Source: Haloarcula amylovorans
Lineage (GTDB): Archaea; Halobacteriota; Halobacteria; Halobacteriales; Haloarculaceae
Direction: 5' to 3'
DNA length: 64,000 nt
Assembly (NCBI RefSeq): GCF_004681185.1
Contig: NZ_SRIF01000007.1
Span: 49,726-113,725 of the forward strand
The notes beneath the pieces were generated by a model. It saw only the letters and a program-made list of their open reading frames with translations, ran no database searches and was not told where the DNA came from. Within the stretch, counting starts at the first letter, position 1. Every line of letters begins with the position of its first letter. The translations under genes and the position numbers were made by a program. Shown piece after piece: positions 35,242 through 45,095 of the stretch.

Positions 35242-36732
35242 TTATGAGACCTCCATCGCTTCGACACAACTGCCGGCCGGGCACTGCCCGTCCGCGTGCG
35301 CCTGAAACTCCACCTCGAACGCTTCGATGGCCGTTCGGGCCGGACGGGCGGCCTGAACGCCGAACGAACAGATACTCGACGTCTCCATGACGCGAACCAG
35401 TTCCTCGATGCGGCCGGGGGCATATTCGCCGTCGTAGACGTCGCGGAGTAGTTCCGTCAACTGCGTCGTTCCCTCTCGACATGGCACACATCGACCGCAG
35501 TTCTCTTCAGACGCGAACCGAGCCAGCCGCCCGACAAATTCGACGATACATCGGTCCGCAGATAGAACTCGTATAGTACCGTCCGTCCCAAGTTCTGCCT
35601 CTGATAGCGAGTCAGGGTCGACGGCAACATCAAGATCTTGTGTGAGTCCACCGAACCGACCGCCGACGCAAGCTGCTTTGAACGATCCCTCTACCGCAAC
35701 GGCGGAGACCGCTTCAGATATTGTCCCCGACTCGGGAAGCTCAATTGTCGCTGGCGCGGCGACATCACCCATTAGTGTCAATACGCGGGTGGCTGGTAGC
35801 TCTTCTCGACGGAGCGCTACCGAGAGATTCGCCAGTGTTCGGGGCGTATGAACCAACGTCGGACGCCCATGGAGCCCCACATCTTCTAGATGTGGCGGTC
35901 GGAGTCGAGCCTCCAGTCGATGGTTCCCTTCGATCGACTCGATAGCCATCGTCGGTTCGGCCGCCCGGTAGTCCGCAGGACCTGTGACTACGTCCAGAGG
36001 GACCTCCAAGTTTGGATGATTGTCTACTGCTGTTTGAAGTGTCTCAACGGGTCGTTCATCGTCGGTCGACGCATACACGACAACTCGGTCGATATCGGCG
36101 GCACGGACGACGGCGGCCGCCCCGTCCAGTACCTCGAAGGGAGCGCTTGCTAGCAGCACCGTGTCCCCGTTGGTCCCATGTGCATTCACAACGAGCGTCG
36201 TCTCCTCGTCAGCACTGCGGACGGTTTGCCACGCGTCCGCTACAACATCGTTGTGACAGCTGTCTCCCCAGCCCCTGCCACGGAGCTGTCGCCCAACCTC
36301 CAACACTGCCGCGGGGTCTACGTCGAGAAAGCCACCGGCCAATTCGTGGTCCGACGGATTCGTCGGTCGTCGCCACCCGCAGCCGCTGAGTACGTTTCTC
36401 ACCCCCGCATCCAGTCCGGGTAACTCAGGAATTGGAAGCCGGGTCGTCTCGGGGTCGTGTTCGGCGACGGCGTCTGGAGTACCCTGTGTCTCGTCGTCAG
36501 TCTCGTCAATCTGTTCGGTAATTTCGTCAGCTCGTTCGGGCGAACACTGTGTATGGAACGCGGTTCGGCCGCTATGGGTCACCATGACGAGCGGTTCGAT
36601 CGCTTGTACACCTGTCGTTCCGACTTTCGTGACGACACTATCCGTAGCGGTATTCGCTCCTGAGAGGACCTGCTGGGGGTCCCTAGCAGCTACTCGTACG
36701 ACTGTCTCGTCATCAGTTATGATGTTCTTCAT
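35242..36732 (-). CDS. NuoF-like NADH/FMN-binding subunit of formate dehydrogenase
   Basis: 496-residue diaphorase subunit, related to the 51-kDa subunit of complex I and the beta subunit of NAD-dependent formate dehydrogenase. An N-terminal thioredoxin-like region (TTGVQAIEPLVMVTHSGRTA) is followed by the NADH/FMN-binding region, with EARLRPPHLEDVGLHGRPT, VHTPRTLANLS and GGRFGGLT. The C-terminal 4Fe-4S motif is CGRCVPCREGTTQ with SSICSFG. The FMN-binding glycine-rich loop is less standard than in complex I, so NAD use is probable but not certain. It is the first gene of the formate dehydrogenase operon. A relic of a second copy lies at 54747-55182. Confidence 0.88.
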   Translation of the reverse strand: MKNIITDDETVVRVAARDPQQVLSGANTATDSVVTKVGTTGVQAIEPLVMVTHSGRTAFHTQCSPERADEITEQIDETDDETQGTPDAVAEHDPETTRLPIPELPGLDAGVRNVLSGCGWRRPTNPSDHELAGGFLDVDPAAVLEVGRQLRGRGWGDSCHNDVVADAWQTVRSADEETTLVVNAHGTNGDTVLLASAPFEVLDGAAAVVRAADIDRVVVYASTDDERPVETLQTAVDNHPNLEVPLDVVTGPADYRAAEPTMAIESIEGNHRLEARLRPPHLEDVGLHGRPTLVHTPRTLANLSVALRREELPATRVLTLMGDVAAPATIELPESGTISEAVSAVAVEGSFKAACVGGRFGGLTQDLDVAVDPDSLSEAELGTDGTIRVLSADRCIVEFVGRLARFASEENCGRCVPCREGTTQLTELLRDVYDGEYAPGRIEELVRVMETSSICSFGVQAARPARTAIEAFEVEFQAHADGQCPAGSCVEAMEVS

Positions 36733-37203
36733 TTATTATAGTTTTAATTCTTTCGAACGATGCTGGAACGAGTACGGTAGCTAACTTCACTTAATGAGAA
36801 TCTGTCTCGTACTCTGTACGAGCACGGTATATCTATGTATGAAAACGTAATACAGCCGGCTTTGCAGGTTTCCATATCACTTGGTTTGAAAGCCGTTTCC
36901 AGCGCTTCCGAATGGATACCGTTGTTCAGCTGTGGCAGACGCTTGGAGACCTCCGTCCACATACACTGTAATCGCTTCGACAACTTTGTCTCTCACCCAC
37001 TCGTCACCAACCAATTCGTGATAGAAATAGTTAGTTATCCTATCAAAGGTTGAATCCATAGTGAGGCACATATAGCAACCATTGATGATTCAATATTGAG
37101 TCTTTATGAGTAATATGACACCTGTTTATGTATCCAAGGTCCGACTGCTCGCGAATTTTGGGTCACAAACAAATGCTCTACGGTGTGATATTGACGAAAT
37201 TTG
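36733..37203. other. 470-bp spacer, one doubtful 60-codon frame
   Basis: Holds the promoter region of the formate dehydrogenase operon. A minus-strand frame 36877-37059 (MDSTFDRITNYFYHELVGDE) has protein-like composition but no known relative, so I do not call it a gene. Confidence 0.45.
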
Positions 37204-37860
37204 CTATTCTAGTTCGTCCTCGATTAGCGCTGCAGAGATCAGGTTTGTTATCCCGCGCCGAATTCGGCCACTCATCGCTGTCGAAGACAGGTCAAGTTCA
37301 TCGGCGATACCACCTAACGACATCTCCCGGGGTTCACTAAAGTACCCATTTTCGTACGCTACCCGCAGTGCTTGTTCCTGCTCCTCTGTCAGCCCATATG
37401 ACGGCCCGGTATCACTCTGCTGGTTATCGTATATCTCTATTATATCAATACTGAAACCTTCGTCCTTTGCATGCTCCCAGATAGTATTGAGAGCCTGTCT
37501 GCCGGGTAGTTGCAACTGGACGAGCCAGCCTCTATCTTTCGATTCCGCCTGCGTCATGAACCCATTGACTTCGGTCATCACACGACTTATAAGCTTAGTA
37601 TCCTCATCATATTCAATGTAATAAATCCCAGTCCCATCGGCTGTGGATACGGGTTCAAAGTTGTTGACTGTCGGATCTCTCTCGAACATCGCTTCAAGGT
37701 CCTGGAAGTCATCATACTCTATCAGGAACGGAAAGATCTCGGAACTCGGGTCTGTATTGACCTGCGTTATCACCTTTATCTTCACGTCATCGAGTTGCCT
37801 CATCGTCGGCACGAAGGCGAGTCGCTCGTGTTCTATGTAGGCTTTTACTGATATTGGCAT
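37204..37860 (-). CDS. Bacterio-opsin-activator-type HTH regulator
   Basis: Haloarchaeal regulator with a C-terminal HTH_10 domain. From MPISVKAYIEHERLAFVPTM it has 218 residues. The N-terminal 150 form the usual ligand-binding-like region (TGIYYIEYDEDTKLISRVMT). The HTH reads LTEEQEQALRVAYENGYFSE then MSLGGIADELDLSSTAMSGR and IRRGITNLISAAL. The start at 37860 fits the family; a frame start at 37890 adds ten unlikely residues. It stands alone between the formate dehydrogenase operon and the folate relics and could control either. Confidence 0.88.
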   Translation of the reverse strand: MPISVKAYIEHERLAFVPTMRQLDDVKIKVITQVNTDPSSEIFPFLIEYDDFQDLEAMFERDPTVNNFEPVSTADGTGIYYIEYDEDTKLISRVMTEVNGFMTQAESKDRGWLVQLQLPGRQALNTIWEHAKDEGFSIDIIEIYDNQQSDTGPSYGLTEEQEQALRVAYENGYFSEPREMSLGGIADELDLSSTAMSGRIRRGITNLISAALIEDELE

Positions 37861-38027
37861 AGTTGCGTAGTTAGTTTGCCGTCCCGCCATTGGGCTAGTC
37901 GTTGCCGCGTTCTCTTCCCAATTCGTATGCTGTTCATAGCTGTATATCTTTGTAGAGTTATATGAGTGTGTTCCTGTACACCGCTATTCTGGGTCTCTTT
38001 GAATCTTGACGACGATAACCGCTGTCT

Positions 38028-39480
38028 CTAGCGGGTTCTTTCCAGTATAGCTATAAACAATATTGATAAGAGTGGCGACAGATTATGCAGTAATCTATGA
38101 CTGATGATACCGGACGGAACTGCAAACTCGACAGTACCTATCCGACGGTCTCCGACGTCTGAGCTGGCGATGACGTGATTCGCTGACTGTGGCCGGTTGC
38201 CTTCGCTATCCCAAAGTCTCCCAACATCAATGATATCTGCGTCGGTAGCGATCATTGCACGCGCCCGCTGAATTGCGTCATCAACGTCCGTGTATTCTCT
38301 CCTGTTGTGGAAGCTGTCAGGAGTAACATTGAGAATGTCCATGAGTGCCGTGTCGTCGTCCCATGGACACCTGTTGTGGTTGTCCGTAGAGCTCGATTCC
38401 CATAGCTGGTCCGCAAGATCTGACAGCCCGAAACCGTCACCGTGTATTTCGCTACCAAGGGTTTTAATTTCTATTTTTACCCAAGTAATATAACTTGAGC
38501 CCGACTTTCAGGCGTATCTACGTTCGATGTCACTCAATGTGTGGTAGTCGATGTGCTCTGTCCCAGCGGTGAAATCGTTCCCAATGTCGTCACTGCCAAA
38601 CCATGTCCGGGCAGCAGTCTATGCGTCCGTCTGCTTCGGTATCAAGAGTCGCGTCCAGCGGTCCCAGGCCTCAGCGACAACGTACAGCGAGCCGGTTATC
38701 AGTACGCAATCATTCTCACCCGTGTTTGCTAGAACCCGCTCGGTCGCTTCCAGCACGGAATCCGCGCGGGCGATGGATTCCACGTGACCACGGAACTTTT
38801 TTTGAGTGGTCCAATACGTTCGGCGCGGTCAATGTCGGGCTGGCAGAGATATACCGTGTCAGCGGTCGGCAATTCTCTGGCCATCTGCTGATGATCTTTC
38901 TCTTCCATCGTTCCGAACACGAGAGGAAGGTTATCGAACTCGTGTCGGTTGACGAGCGTCGAGAGTTTCGCGCAGGCATCAGGTTTTGTGATACGTCCCG
39001 TATATTCAACGGACTGGTCGACATGACCTCGAATCGTCCCGGCCAGTGGGAGTGCTGGGCCCTTTCTCGATTACCTGCTCATCAACAGTTGCGATTAGTC
39101 GTGCAAGCGTAGTCGCGACACCGGCGTTTGTGGCCTGATTCTGACCCAACAGCGGGATATTCGTCTCGACTGACCAGTCGGAGCCAGTAATCGAAACCAA
39201 ACTCTCGACCATGGACTCGATCCCAGTTTCGACGGCCGTGGACGCGCACATATTTGAGCGGATGGTCAACGAGACATTCTGGGAGTCCAAAGACGCCACT
39301 TGAACAGAAACAGACACTGACCTCGTTCGTGAATGGGAGAGCATCATCTTTATTGTCTCTCTTATCCGCCTGGTTCTGTAGAAAGAGAATGTGATGTCCA
39401 CTACGCTGGCGGGCGATTACCTACGCAACGTCAGAAGTGAAGCCAGGAAATACTCGTTGGCACTCTACGGACTTAGCAAG
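38028..39480 (-). pseudogene. folC-folP fusion relic (dihydrofolate synthase / dihydropteroate synthase)
   Basis: In the minus direction the first part (about 39480-38600) carries FolC segments in changing frames: VSITGSDWSVETNIPLLGQN, ATNAGVATTLARLIATVDEQ, and near 38900 PLVFGTMEEKDHQQMARELP, TADTVYLCQPDIDRAE. The second part (about 38470-38090) is FolP-like: MDILNVTPDSF and DVDDAIQRARAMIATDADII, then DVG followed by unrelated sequence where the pterin-binding part should continue. Haloarchaea commonly encode these activities as one FolC-FolP protein, and the order here matches. Many frameshifts and the lost P-loop show it is dead. Confidence 0.8.
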
Positions 39481-39605
39481 ACACTTGTCGACGAATCCGG
39501 CCGGCAATGATACGTCGTGGCTACTCAGACTATCGGTCATAATCCTGTAAAGAATGTCGCCACGTGGGGGTGGCAAATCTCTTCACGAAGTTATAGCCAA
39601 CAGTA

Positions 39606-40583
39606 TCAGTCGTCGGCACTGGCAACTTCGTCCGCGACGCTATCGACGATTTCGTCGTAGTTGTCGACCGGGCCATTGGGGTTCTGGCGGTCGATTGCCT
39701 CAGGAGCACCGAGCTGGGCGTCAGTGTCCTCAGGGTTCCGGAGCTTCGTCCGACCGCGGTGGACGGTGATCTCGTCGTTGAGGTGGAGTTTGATCGCCTC
39801 GATGAGAGCTTCCGCTTCCAGCGGTTGGCCGAGTTGCTGGAGTTCCTCTTCGGTGGCGTCGTCGGGGACATTGAATGCCCGCTGCGAGACGATGGGCCCC
39901 TGGTCGAGATCGGTCGTCACGTAGTGGGCGGTGACACCAGCGATGCGGACGCCCTCTTCAATGGCCTGCATGTACGCGGAAGCTCCGGGGAACGACGGCA
40001 GCAGACTTGGGTGAACGTTGATGATCCTGTTGTCGTACCGGAAGACAACTTCCGGCGAAAGGATGCGGATGTACCGCGCCAGTGCGATGAGATCAATATC
40101 GTACTCGGCCAGCAGGTCGAGTAGCGCGTCCTCGTCGGGCACTCCGGACTCGTCGCCGATGTCGTGGAATGGGATTCCATACTCGGTCGCGAGTGGCTTG
40201 AGGTCACTGTGGTTACCGATAACCACATCGATATCGGCGCCGAGGTCGCCGTCGTCCCACTTTTCGAGGAGTGCTTCAAGACAGTGGCTCTCCTTCGTAA
40301 CGAGGACGGCGAGGGATTGCCGCTCACTGACCGATGGGAACCGAACCCGCACGTCAACGCCGAACTCGTCACCGAGTTCATCGAGGTCCTTGCGGAGTTT
40401 GGCCTCAGTGGTGACCATCTCTGAGGTATCGACGTGCATGGTCATCCGGAAGGTTCCCTCCCGGACGGCTTGGTCGAGATCTTCGATGTTGATGCTCCGC
40501 TCGAAGAGGAACGAAGTGATTTCAGCGACGATTCCAGTGTCGTCCTCACCAACAACAGTAATCTCCGTAAGTCCGTCTGTCAT
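39606..40583 (-). CDS. purU: Formyltetrahydrofolate deformylase PurU
   Basis: Hydrolyses 10-formyl-THF to formate and THF. The 325-residue protein has an N-terminal ACT domain (EITVVGEDDTGIVAEITSFL) and a formyltransferase-fold domain with VVIGNHSDLKPLATEYGIPF, ARYIRILSPEVVFRYDNRI, INVHPSLLPSFPGASAY and the catalytic Asn/His/Asp region ending TDLDQGPIVSQR. A roughly 50-residue acidic tail follows the usual family end. In betaine and glycine users PurU returns excess formyl groups to formate, which the operon at 31265-36732 could oxidise. It stands alone among folate-synthesis relics. Confidence 0.93.
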   Translation of the reverse strand: MTDGLTEITVVGEDDTGIVAEITSFLFERSINIEDLDQAVREGTFRMTMHVDTSEMVTTEAKLRKDLDELGDEFGVDVRVRFPSVSERQSLAVLVTKESHCLEALLEKWDDGDLGADIDVVIGNHSDLKPLATEYGIPFHDIGDESGVPDEDALLDLLAEYDIDLIALARYIRILSPEVVFRYDNRIINVHPSLLPSFPGASAYMQAIEEGVRIAGVTAHYVTTDLDQGPIVSQRAFNVPDDATEEELQQLGQPLEAEALIEAIKLHLNDEITVHRGRTKLRNPEDTDAQLGAPEAIDRQNPNGPVDNYDEIVDSVADEVASADD

Positions 40584-40810
40584 ACTATCAGCCCCAGTTT
40601 AGTGTCAGTTGTTGTCATCCGCATCATACTATTTGCTGTCGGTATATCGCAAAAGAATTCATGTGTATATGCGGCGGCCTTTAATTAGGGTCTTTGCTTA
40701 CTCGACACTGAACCCAACGACTACTCTTGGATTAACCGCCACACTAGTCGCAATAACCGAGTAAGAACATAGAATGTCGAGGTTATCTCGGTTCGCTAGT
40801 GGCTACGGCT

Positions 40811-41272
40811 CTACCTGATCTTCTCGCGGAACTGCTCGCGACATTCGTTGGGAAAGGCGGTCATATACTCGCTGGTTGTCGTCGACGTCTCAACACCTTG
40901 CATGGCCCCACACTTATGCAGGGCTGTGATTTCGACCGCGATGCCGCTCGCGTTGAGTTTTGAAACCAAGCCGTCGGCGATATTTTGCATCAGTTCCTCT
41001 TGTGTTGTCAGCCAGCGGCGCTGTCAGAGAACGTATCGGACCAGTTGGGAGAGGTCGACCATCTGGTCGGCCGAGAGAGACGCCACGTGGGCTCGATTAT
41101 GGAAAGGCAGCATATAGTGTTCACAGAGGCTGTATACGGGGATCCCGGTCTTGATTATTAAACTGCCGCTCTCGGCGGGGAACGTACACATCGTTGGCTT
41201 CTCTTTCTCACGTCGCCCTGCAGTTAGTGTTTCGAGCATTGAAGGGGCACGTCGGTGCCACGTGTCACGCAC
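40811..41272 (-). pseudogene. GTP cyclohydrolase I (folE) relic with one in-frame TGA
   Basis: One frame runs from MRDTWHRRAPSML (41272) to TAG at 40811, interrupted only by TGA at 41024-41026. Before it are GIPVYSLCEHYMLPFHNRAH with the zinc Cys-Glu-His and LSQLVRYVL. After it are QRRWLTTQEELMQNIADGL, SGIAVEITALHKCGAMQGVE (second zinc Cys) and STTTSEYMTAF. The stop falls where the family usually has a Trp, so TGG to TGA is likely. The N-terminal 30-40 residues of the family are also missing. Zinc and catalytic residues are largely kept, so inactivation is recent or incomplete. Confidence 0.8.
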
Positions 41273-41289
41273 GCCGCCCGAATTCGAGG

Positions 41290-41750
41290 GTCACTGGTGC
41301 AACCACATCACCAGCAACGGTCAACAGCCGCGTCCCTGGGTCCGCTATGTTCGGATCGGACGCGTACAGGTTCGAGAGACTCCAATGGACCTGTCCGAAG
41401 GTCCTCGGGATGTAGACGACCGTCGGACAGCCGTACGCCCTTATGTCTACAGCACGGGTGGCTAGAGATGAGATTCGATCCGGTCTGCCCCCATCGCTTC
41501 AAGCGCTACTAACGGCGCGCCCGCATCGTGAGCTGTCGACGCGAAGACATGATGGGACGGTATGAGCGGGTCGACCCACCCGCAGGGACCAATCACTGCT
41601 CTCCGTCCGACTGCAAGCGGGTCGTTCGAGGGTATCGGCAGCGACGGGATACCGGCGTCGGCAAGAACAATGTGCGCACCCACTATTGGGAGCGCTCCCG
41701 ATTCTAACGCAGTAGAACTTTCGCATGGACGGCGTCTCTGTCTCACCCCG
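41290..41750 (-). pseudogene. Unidentified gene remnant
   Basis: Protein-like minus-strand stretches, GALPIVGAHIVLADAGIPSL with AVIGPCGWVDPLIPSHHVFA and APLVALEAMGADRIE (41470-41750), then in another frame AYGCPTVVYIPRTFGQVHWS and LLTVAGDVVAPVTLEFG (41290-41440). They may come from one protein. I could not recognise it; its place between folE and glyA relics hints at a one-carbon gene. Confidence 0.4.
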
Positions 41751-41816
41751 AATGGCCGGTGACTTGTTGATGGTACCGGCGGCGTTCATTATCTGGTCAG
41801 ACAGAGAACTGCGGGG

Positions 41817-42011
41817 ATGGAGATGATAGTCACGAACGGAATCCGTGTTGACACTCCCGTACTCACGACAAAAGGCTTCAAAGAAGAAGAGATGGAAACC
41901 GTCGATGAATTCATCGTCGAGATACTCGAAAAACCTGAGAGCGATACCGTTCAGGGCCGTGTCGCCACTACGGTAGCGGCCCTCTGGGGGGAGTTCTCGA
42001 TTTACGAGTAA
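41817..42011 (+). pseudogene. C-terminal fragment of a second serine hydroxymethyltransferase
   Basis: The 64-residue frame reads VTNGIRVDTPVLTTKGFKEE, EMETVDEFIVEIL and ends VAALWGEFSIYE before a stop. This is the conserved SHMT ending; the intact protein at 57751-58998 has IRAGTPGLTTRGFDEDACRE and ends DEYTLYD. The rest of the gene is missing, so it is a remnant of a glyA paralogue. Confidence 0.75.
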
Positions 42012-42528
42012 AGCGACAGCGAACGAGTTCATACGAAACTTATCCATTCACAACAGCATACTCTTTCTCACACTGCCGGCTTTAACTTCGTGAAATTTCG
42101 ACACTCCGAGAAGATAACATTCTTCAGGGGCTTACAGCAGGATATATAACCTATCCGTCATCGTTCACACGATCTGTCGGCTTTCAGTGATTCGATGGAC
42201 GATATCAACCGTCTGCATCGGGTGAGCGGCGTCTAAATAGTGTGCCAACGCATTCGCCACGAGTTCGCGGAACTGGGGCTTCACGGCGCGGCATTCGGAT
42301 AGTTCGTCTGTGACATCGCTCTACTCAAAAGGTCCGAATTTCATTGTCCTGCACTGGTCCCAATGATTTCTCGCTCCGTAGTGGGTAGTCCCTTGCGAGT
42401 AGCTATAATAAACACCACAAACTACTCTTTTGCCACGATAAGGAAAGCGAGCCGATAACATTCAGTCAGCCATACTACAACGGTTGACCACCACAACAAG
42501 TCAGTGAACGATCCGATTGGAACTACCG
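42012..42528. other. 517-bp spacer with a short unidentified remnant
   Basis: A minus-strand stretch around 42175-42320 reads ELSECRAVKPQFRELVANAL and HPMQTVDIVHRITESRQIV before TGA. It is protein-like but preceded by a stop and not recognised. Otherwise nothing is seen. Confidence 0.35.
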
Positions 42529-44121
42529 CTAGTCGTCGGTCTGTGATGAGGCGTCAGAGGCGTTCTTTGACCTGTATCCGTCCGCAAATACGGGATCTAT
42601 CTTGCGACATGAGAGAAATAGTCCGACAATAGCGACGAGTGTGATCACTGCGAACGGGACGCCAGTGATTATCGAGGCCGCCTGAAGGGCGTCGACACCG
42701 CCAACGACCATCAATAGTGACGCGAGGGCACCGACGAGCGCACCCCAGATGACGCGGTTGATCGTCGAGGGACTCAGTTCCCCACCGGTTGTGAGCATTC
42801 CAAGTGCCATCGTTGAGGAGTCAGCCGAGGTGACGAAGAAAGTTAGTATCAGCAAGAGGAACATCGCGTTCAACACGTTTCCGAACGGCAGCGCACCGAA
42901 TAACGGATATCCCGACCCGGCGACGCCAAACTCCGAGATAACACCGAGGATATCGGCTTGGCCGGTGCTCTGCAATTTGATGGCGGTAGCGCCGAGGGAA
43001 CCGAACCACGGAATCGTCACTGCAGTTGACGCCAGAACGCCGGTTCCGACGACCTCTCTGATCGTCCGCCCGCGGGAGACGCGAGCAATGAACAGGCCAA
43101 CGAACGGCGTCCAAGAGAACCACCAGGCCCAGTAAAAGATGGTCCAGCTGCCGACCCAACTGGAATCGCTTCCAGTGTTCATATAAAGGCTCATCTCGAC
43201 AAAATGGTTCACGTACGCGCCAAAAGCCTCGGCTGTCGCGGTCATGATGTATACCGTTGGGCCGAGGATAAATGTCAAAGCTATAAATACGAAGAAAAGG
43301 GCCATGTTGAACTGCGAGATACGGCGAATACCTTTTTTAATGCCGAGGGCAACCGACAGGGTGAACGCGATTGTCAGTCCAGTGATTATCGCTACTGTGC
43401 CCGCATCACCGACGGTGATACCGGTCGTGTACTCAATTCCGGTCAGGAACTGGTCCCCGACGAAACCGAGCGTGGTCGCGATGCCACCCAGTGTGGCGAA
43501 TACGGCGAGGATATCGACGAGTTTCGCCCAGATGCTATCAAGGTTATTGATACCGAGAAACGGAACTAAGACCGTCGAGACACGCATTGGCGCATCCCGT
43601 CGATACGTGTAGAACGCAATCGGGAGCGCCATGATAGCGTACGCAGCCCATGCCGAGATGCCCCAGTGGAAAAAGCTATACTGAATCGCACCAACGGCCG
43701 CTGCTGTTGTCTGGGATTCGGCACCGATAAACGGTGGGACCGTATCGTAGTGGAAGATCGCCTCTGCCGGGCCCCAGAAGACGATACCGGCAGCGATGCC
43801 AGCCGAGTATAACATCGCGAAGTACGACAGGAAGCTGTACTCCGGCTCTTCGTCTTCGTCGCCCAGCTTGATGTTCCCCCAGGGACCAAAGATAAGAAAC
43901 AACGCCACGGCCACAATAGCGAACATCGCGATTAGATAGAGCCAGCCTAAGTTCTGCCACAAAAGCGTGTTGATATTCGAGACCGCAGACCCTGCTGTCT
44001 TCGGTAGCGTGATGAATAGCGTGACAGTGGCTAGCGCGGCAAGGAATCCAGCAACGAACACTGGAGTGTCTAGCTCGGTGACGAACCGATTCCAGATACC
44101 CGCTGATTCCGATTCCTTCAT
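42529..44121 (-). CDS. BCCT family betaine/carnitine/choline transporter
   Basis: Secondary transporter for quaternary ammonium compounds, normally Na+ or H+ coupled. The 530-residue protein has about 12 helices and the BCCT signature region: FYWAWWFSWTPFVGLFIARV followed by SRGRTIREVV. The Trp-rich segment forms the substrate aromatic box. The acidic tail (KNASDASSQTDD) is short, so osmosensory C-terminal regulation as in BetP is not evident. In a locus with a betaine-demethylating Rieske oxygenase and a dimethylglycine-dehydrogenase-like enzyme, uptake of glycine betaine for catabolism rather than only osmoprotection is likely (inference). Confidence 0.92.
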   Translation of the reverse strand: MKESESAGIWNRFVTELDTPVFVAGFLAALATVTLFITLPKTAGSAVSNINTLLWQNLGWLYLIAMFAIVAVALFLIFGPWGNIKLGDEDEEPEYSFLSYFAMLYSAGIAAGIVFWGPAEAIFHYDTVPPFIGAESQTTAAAVGAIQYSFFHWGISAWAAYAIMALPIAFYTYRRDAPMRVSTVLVPFLGINNLDSIWAKLVDILAVFATLGGIATTLGFVGDQFLTGIEYTTGITVGDAGTVAIITGLTIAFTLSVALGIKKGIRRISQFNMALFFVFIALTFILGPTVYIMTATAEAFGAYVNHFVEMSLYMNTGSDSSWVGSWTIFYWAWWFSWTPFVGLFIARVSRGRTIREVVGTGVLASTAVTIPWFGSLGATAIKLQSTGQADILGVISEFGVAGSGYPLFGALPFGNVLNAMFLLLILTFFVTSADSSTMALGMLTTGGELSPSTINRVIWGALVGALASLLMVVGGVDALQAASIITGVPFAVITLVAIVGLFLSCRKIDPVFADGYRSKNASDASSQTDD

Positions 44122-44408
44122 CTTTTCTTACCTCGGTCGGCCTGCATTCGTGAGCGCTCGTTCAATTTGGTTGGCCGCTTGTCGATGGGACTCCGTCGGG
44201 TCACTCCACTCCTCATTGGCTTGGTAACCTGTACCATATCGGTCATCAACGCTTCGGGTGGCCTGCTTTCAACTGTTAGCATGATTATATCACACATGCT
44301 CCGTTCCGTCTCTCACTAATAAAGGTTTGGTAGCGTTTGCACATAGTACCAGCCCAGTGATAAGAACTGCCTTCGCGCATGTTCAGAAAATGGTTTATCA
44401 AACTATTC

Positions 44409-44794
44409 CTAAGTGGCGTCCTCTTGATTGATTTCTTCGACGTTGTAGCACCCAAACGCGCCACGTGTATAGGGGACCGTATAGTCACCGTGAACAAGTT
44501 CTTCGCTATTGAGAAGCACATCGATTGTCTCGATAGATGGACTCACTCTGGTTCGTGGTGCCGCTAGTTCCCTGCAACGTTTGATCGGATCGACGCCGAA
44601 GTAGCCCCAGCCGAACTGCCCCCGTTGTCTCCAGATAAAACCCGCCTCCGTCGGTTTCGCGTGCGCAAGGATATCGCGTTGAACGTGTTTGCGACGGTGA
44701 CGCGAACCGCTACTGGATTCGGATATTGGATGAAGCATCCTCAGCAGTATTGACGAACGATTCTTTGTCTGTAACGACCGTTATCTCGCTCATG
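44409..44794 (-). pseudogene. Aminodeoxychorismate/anthranilate synthase component I relic (pabB-like)
   Basis: From MSEITVVTDKESFVNTAED at 44794 the frame breaks quickly. Later pieces are GGFYLETTG, GQFGWGYFGVDPIKR, SIETIDVLLNSEELVHGDYT and VPYTRGAFG, ending at a stop at 44409. These are N-terminal segments of the TrpE/PabB family (the tetrapeptide-like loop and GWGYFG). Only the first quarter remains, with frameshifts. Near folC-folP and folE relics a pABA-synthesis (pabB) origin is favoured, but trpE cannot be excluded. Confidence 0.65.
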
Positions 44795-45095
44795 GTGCGT
44801 AAGCGCCTCCACGACTTCCGGTCCCCGACAGTGTATCGGAGAAGGAACTAAGAAAATAAAAAAAGGTTGTGCGTATGATGGATTACATTATCGGGTAAGT
44901 GAGAGCGGAATTTCCAGATACCACTAAAACAAGATACTTCTCATCTAGAAACACTGTAGCTCCCGATTACGGCATGGCATGATCGACTAAGTGACTGATA
45001 ACGATATGAGGTCACCTTATCCCATCGTACTTAAACACCCCCAATATTACACATTTATACTTACAACCTCCAGGCCGAGTTTGGAATACAGTACC

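Noticed and set aside
36877-37059. 60-codon acidic frame upstream of the formate dehydrogenase operon
   Set aside because: Protein-like but isolated, without family match, promoter or ribosome site.
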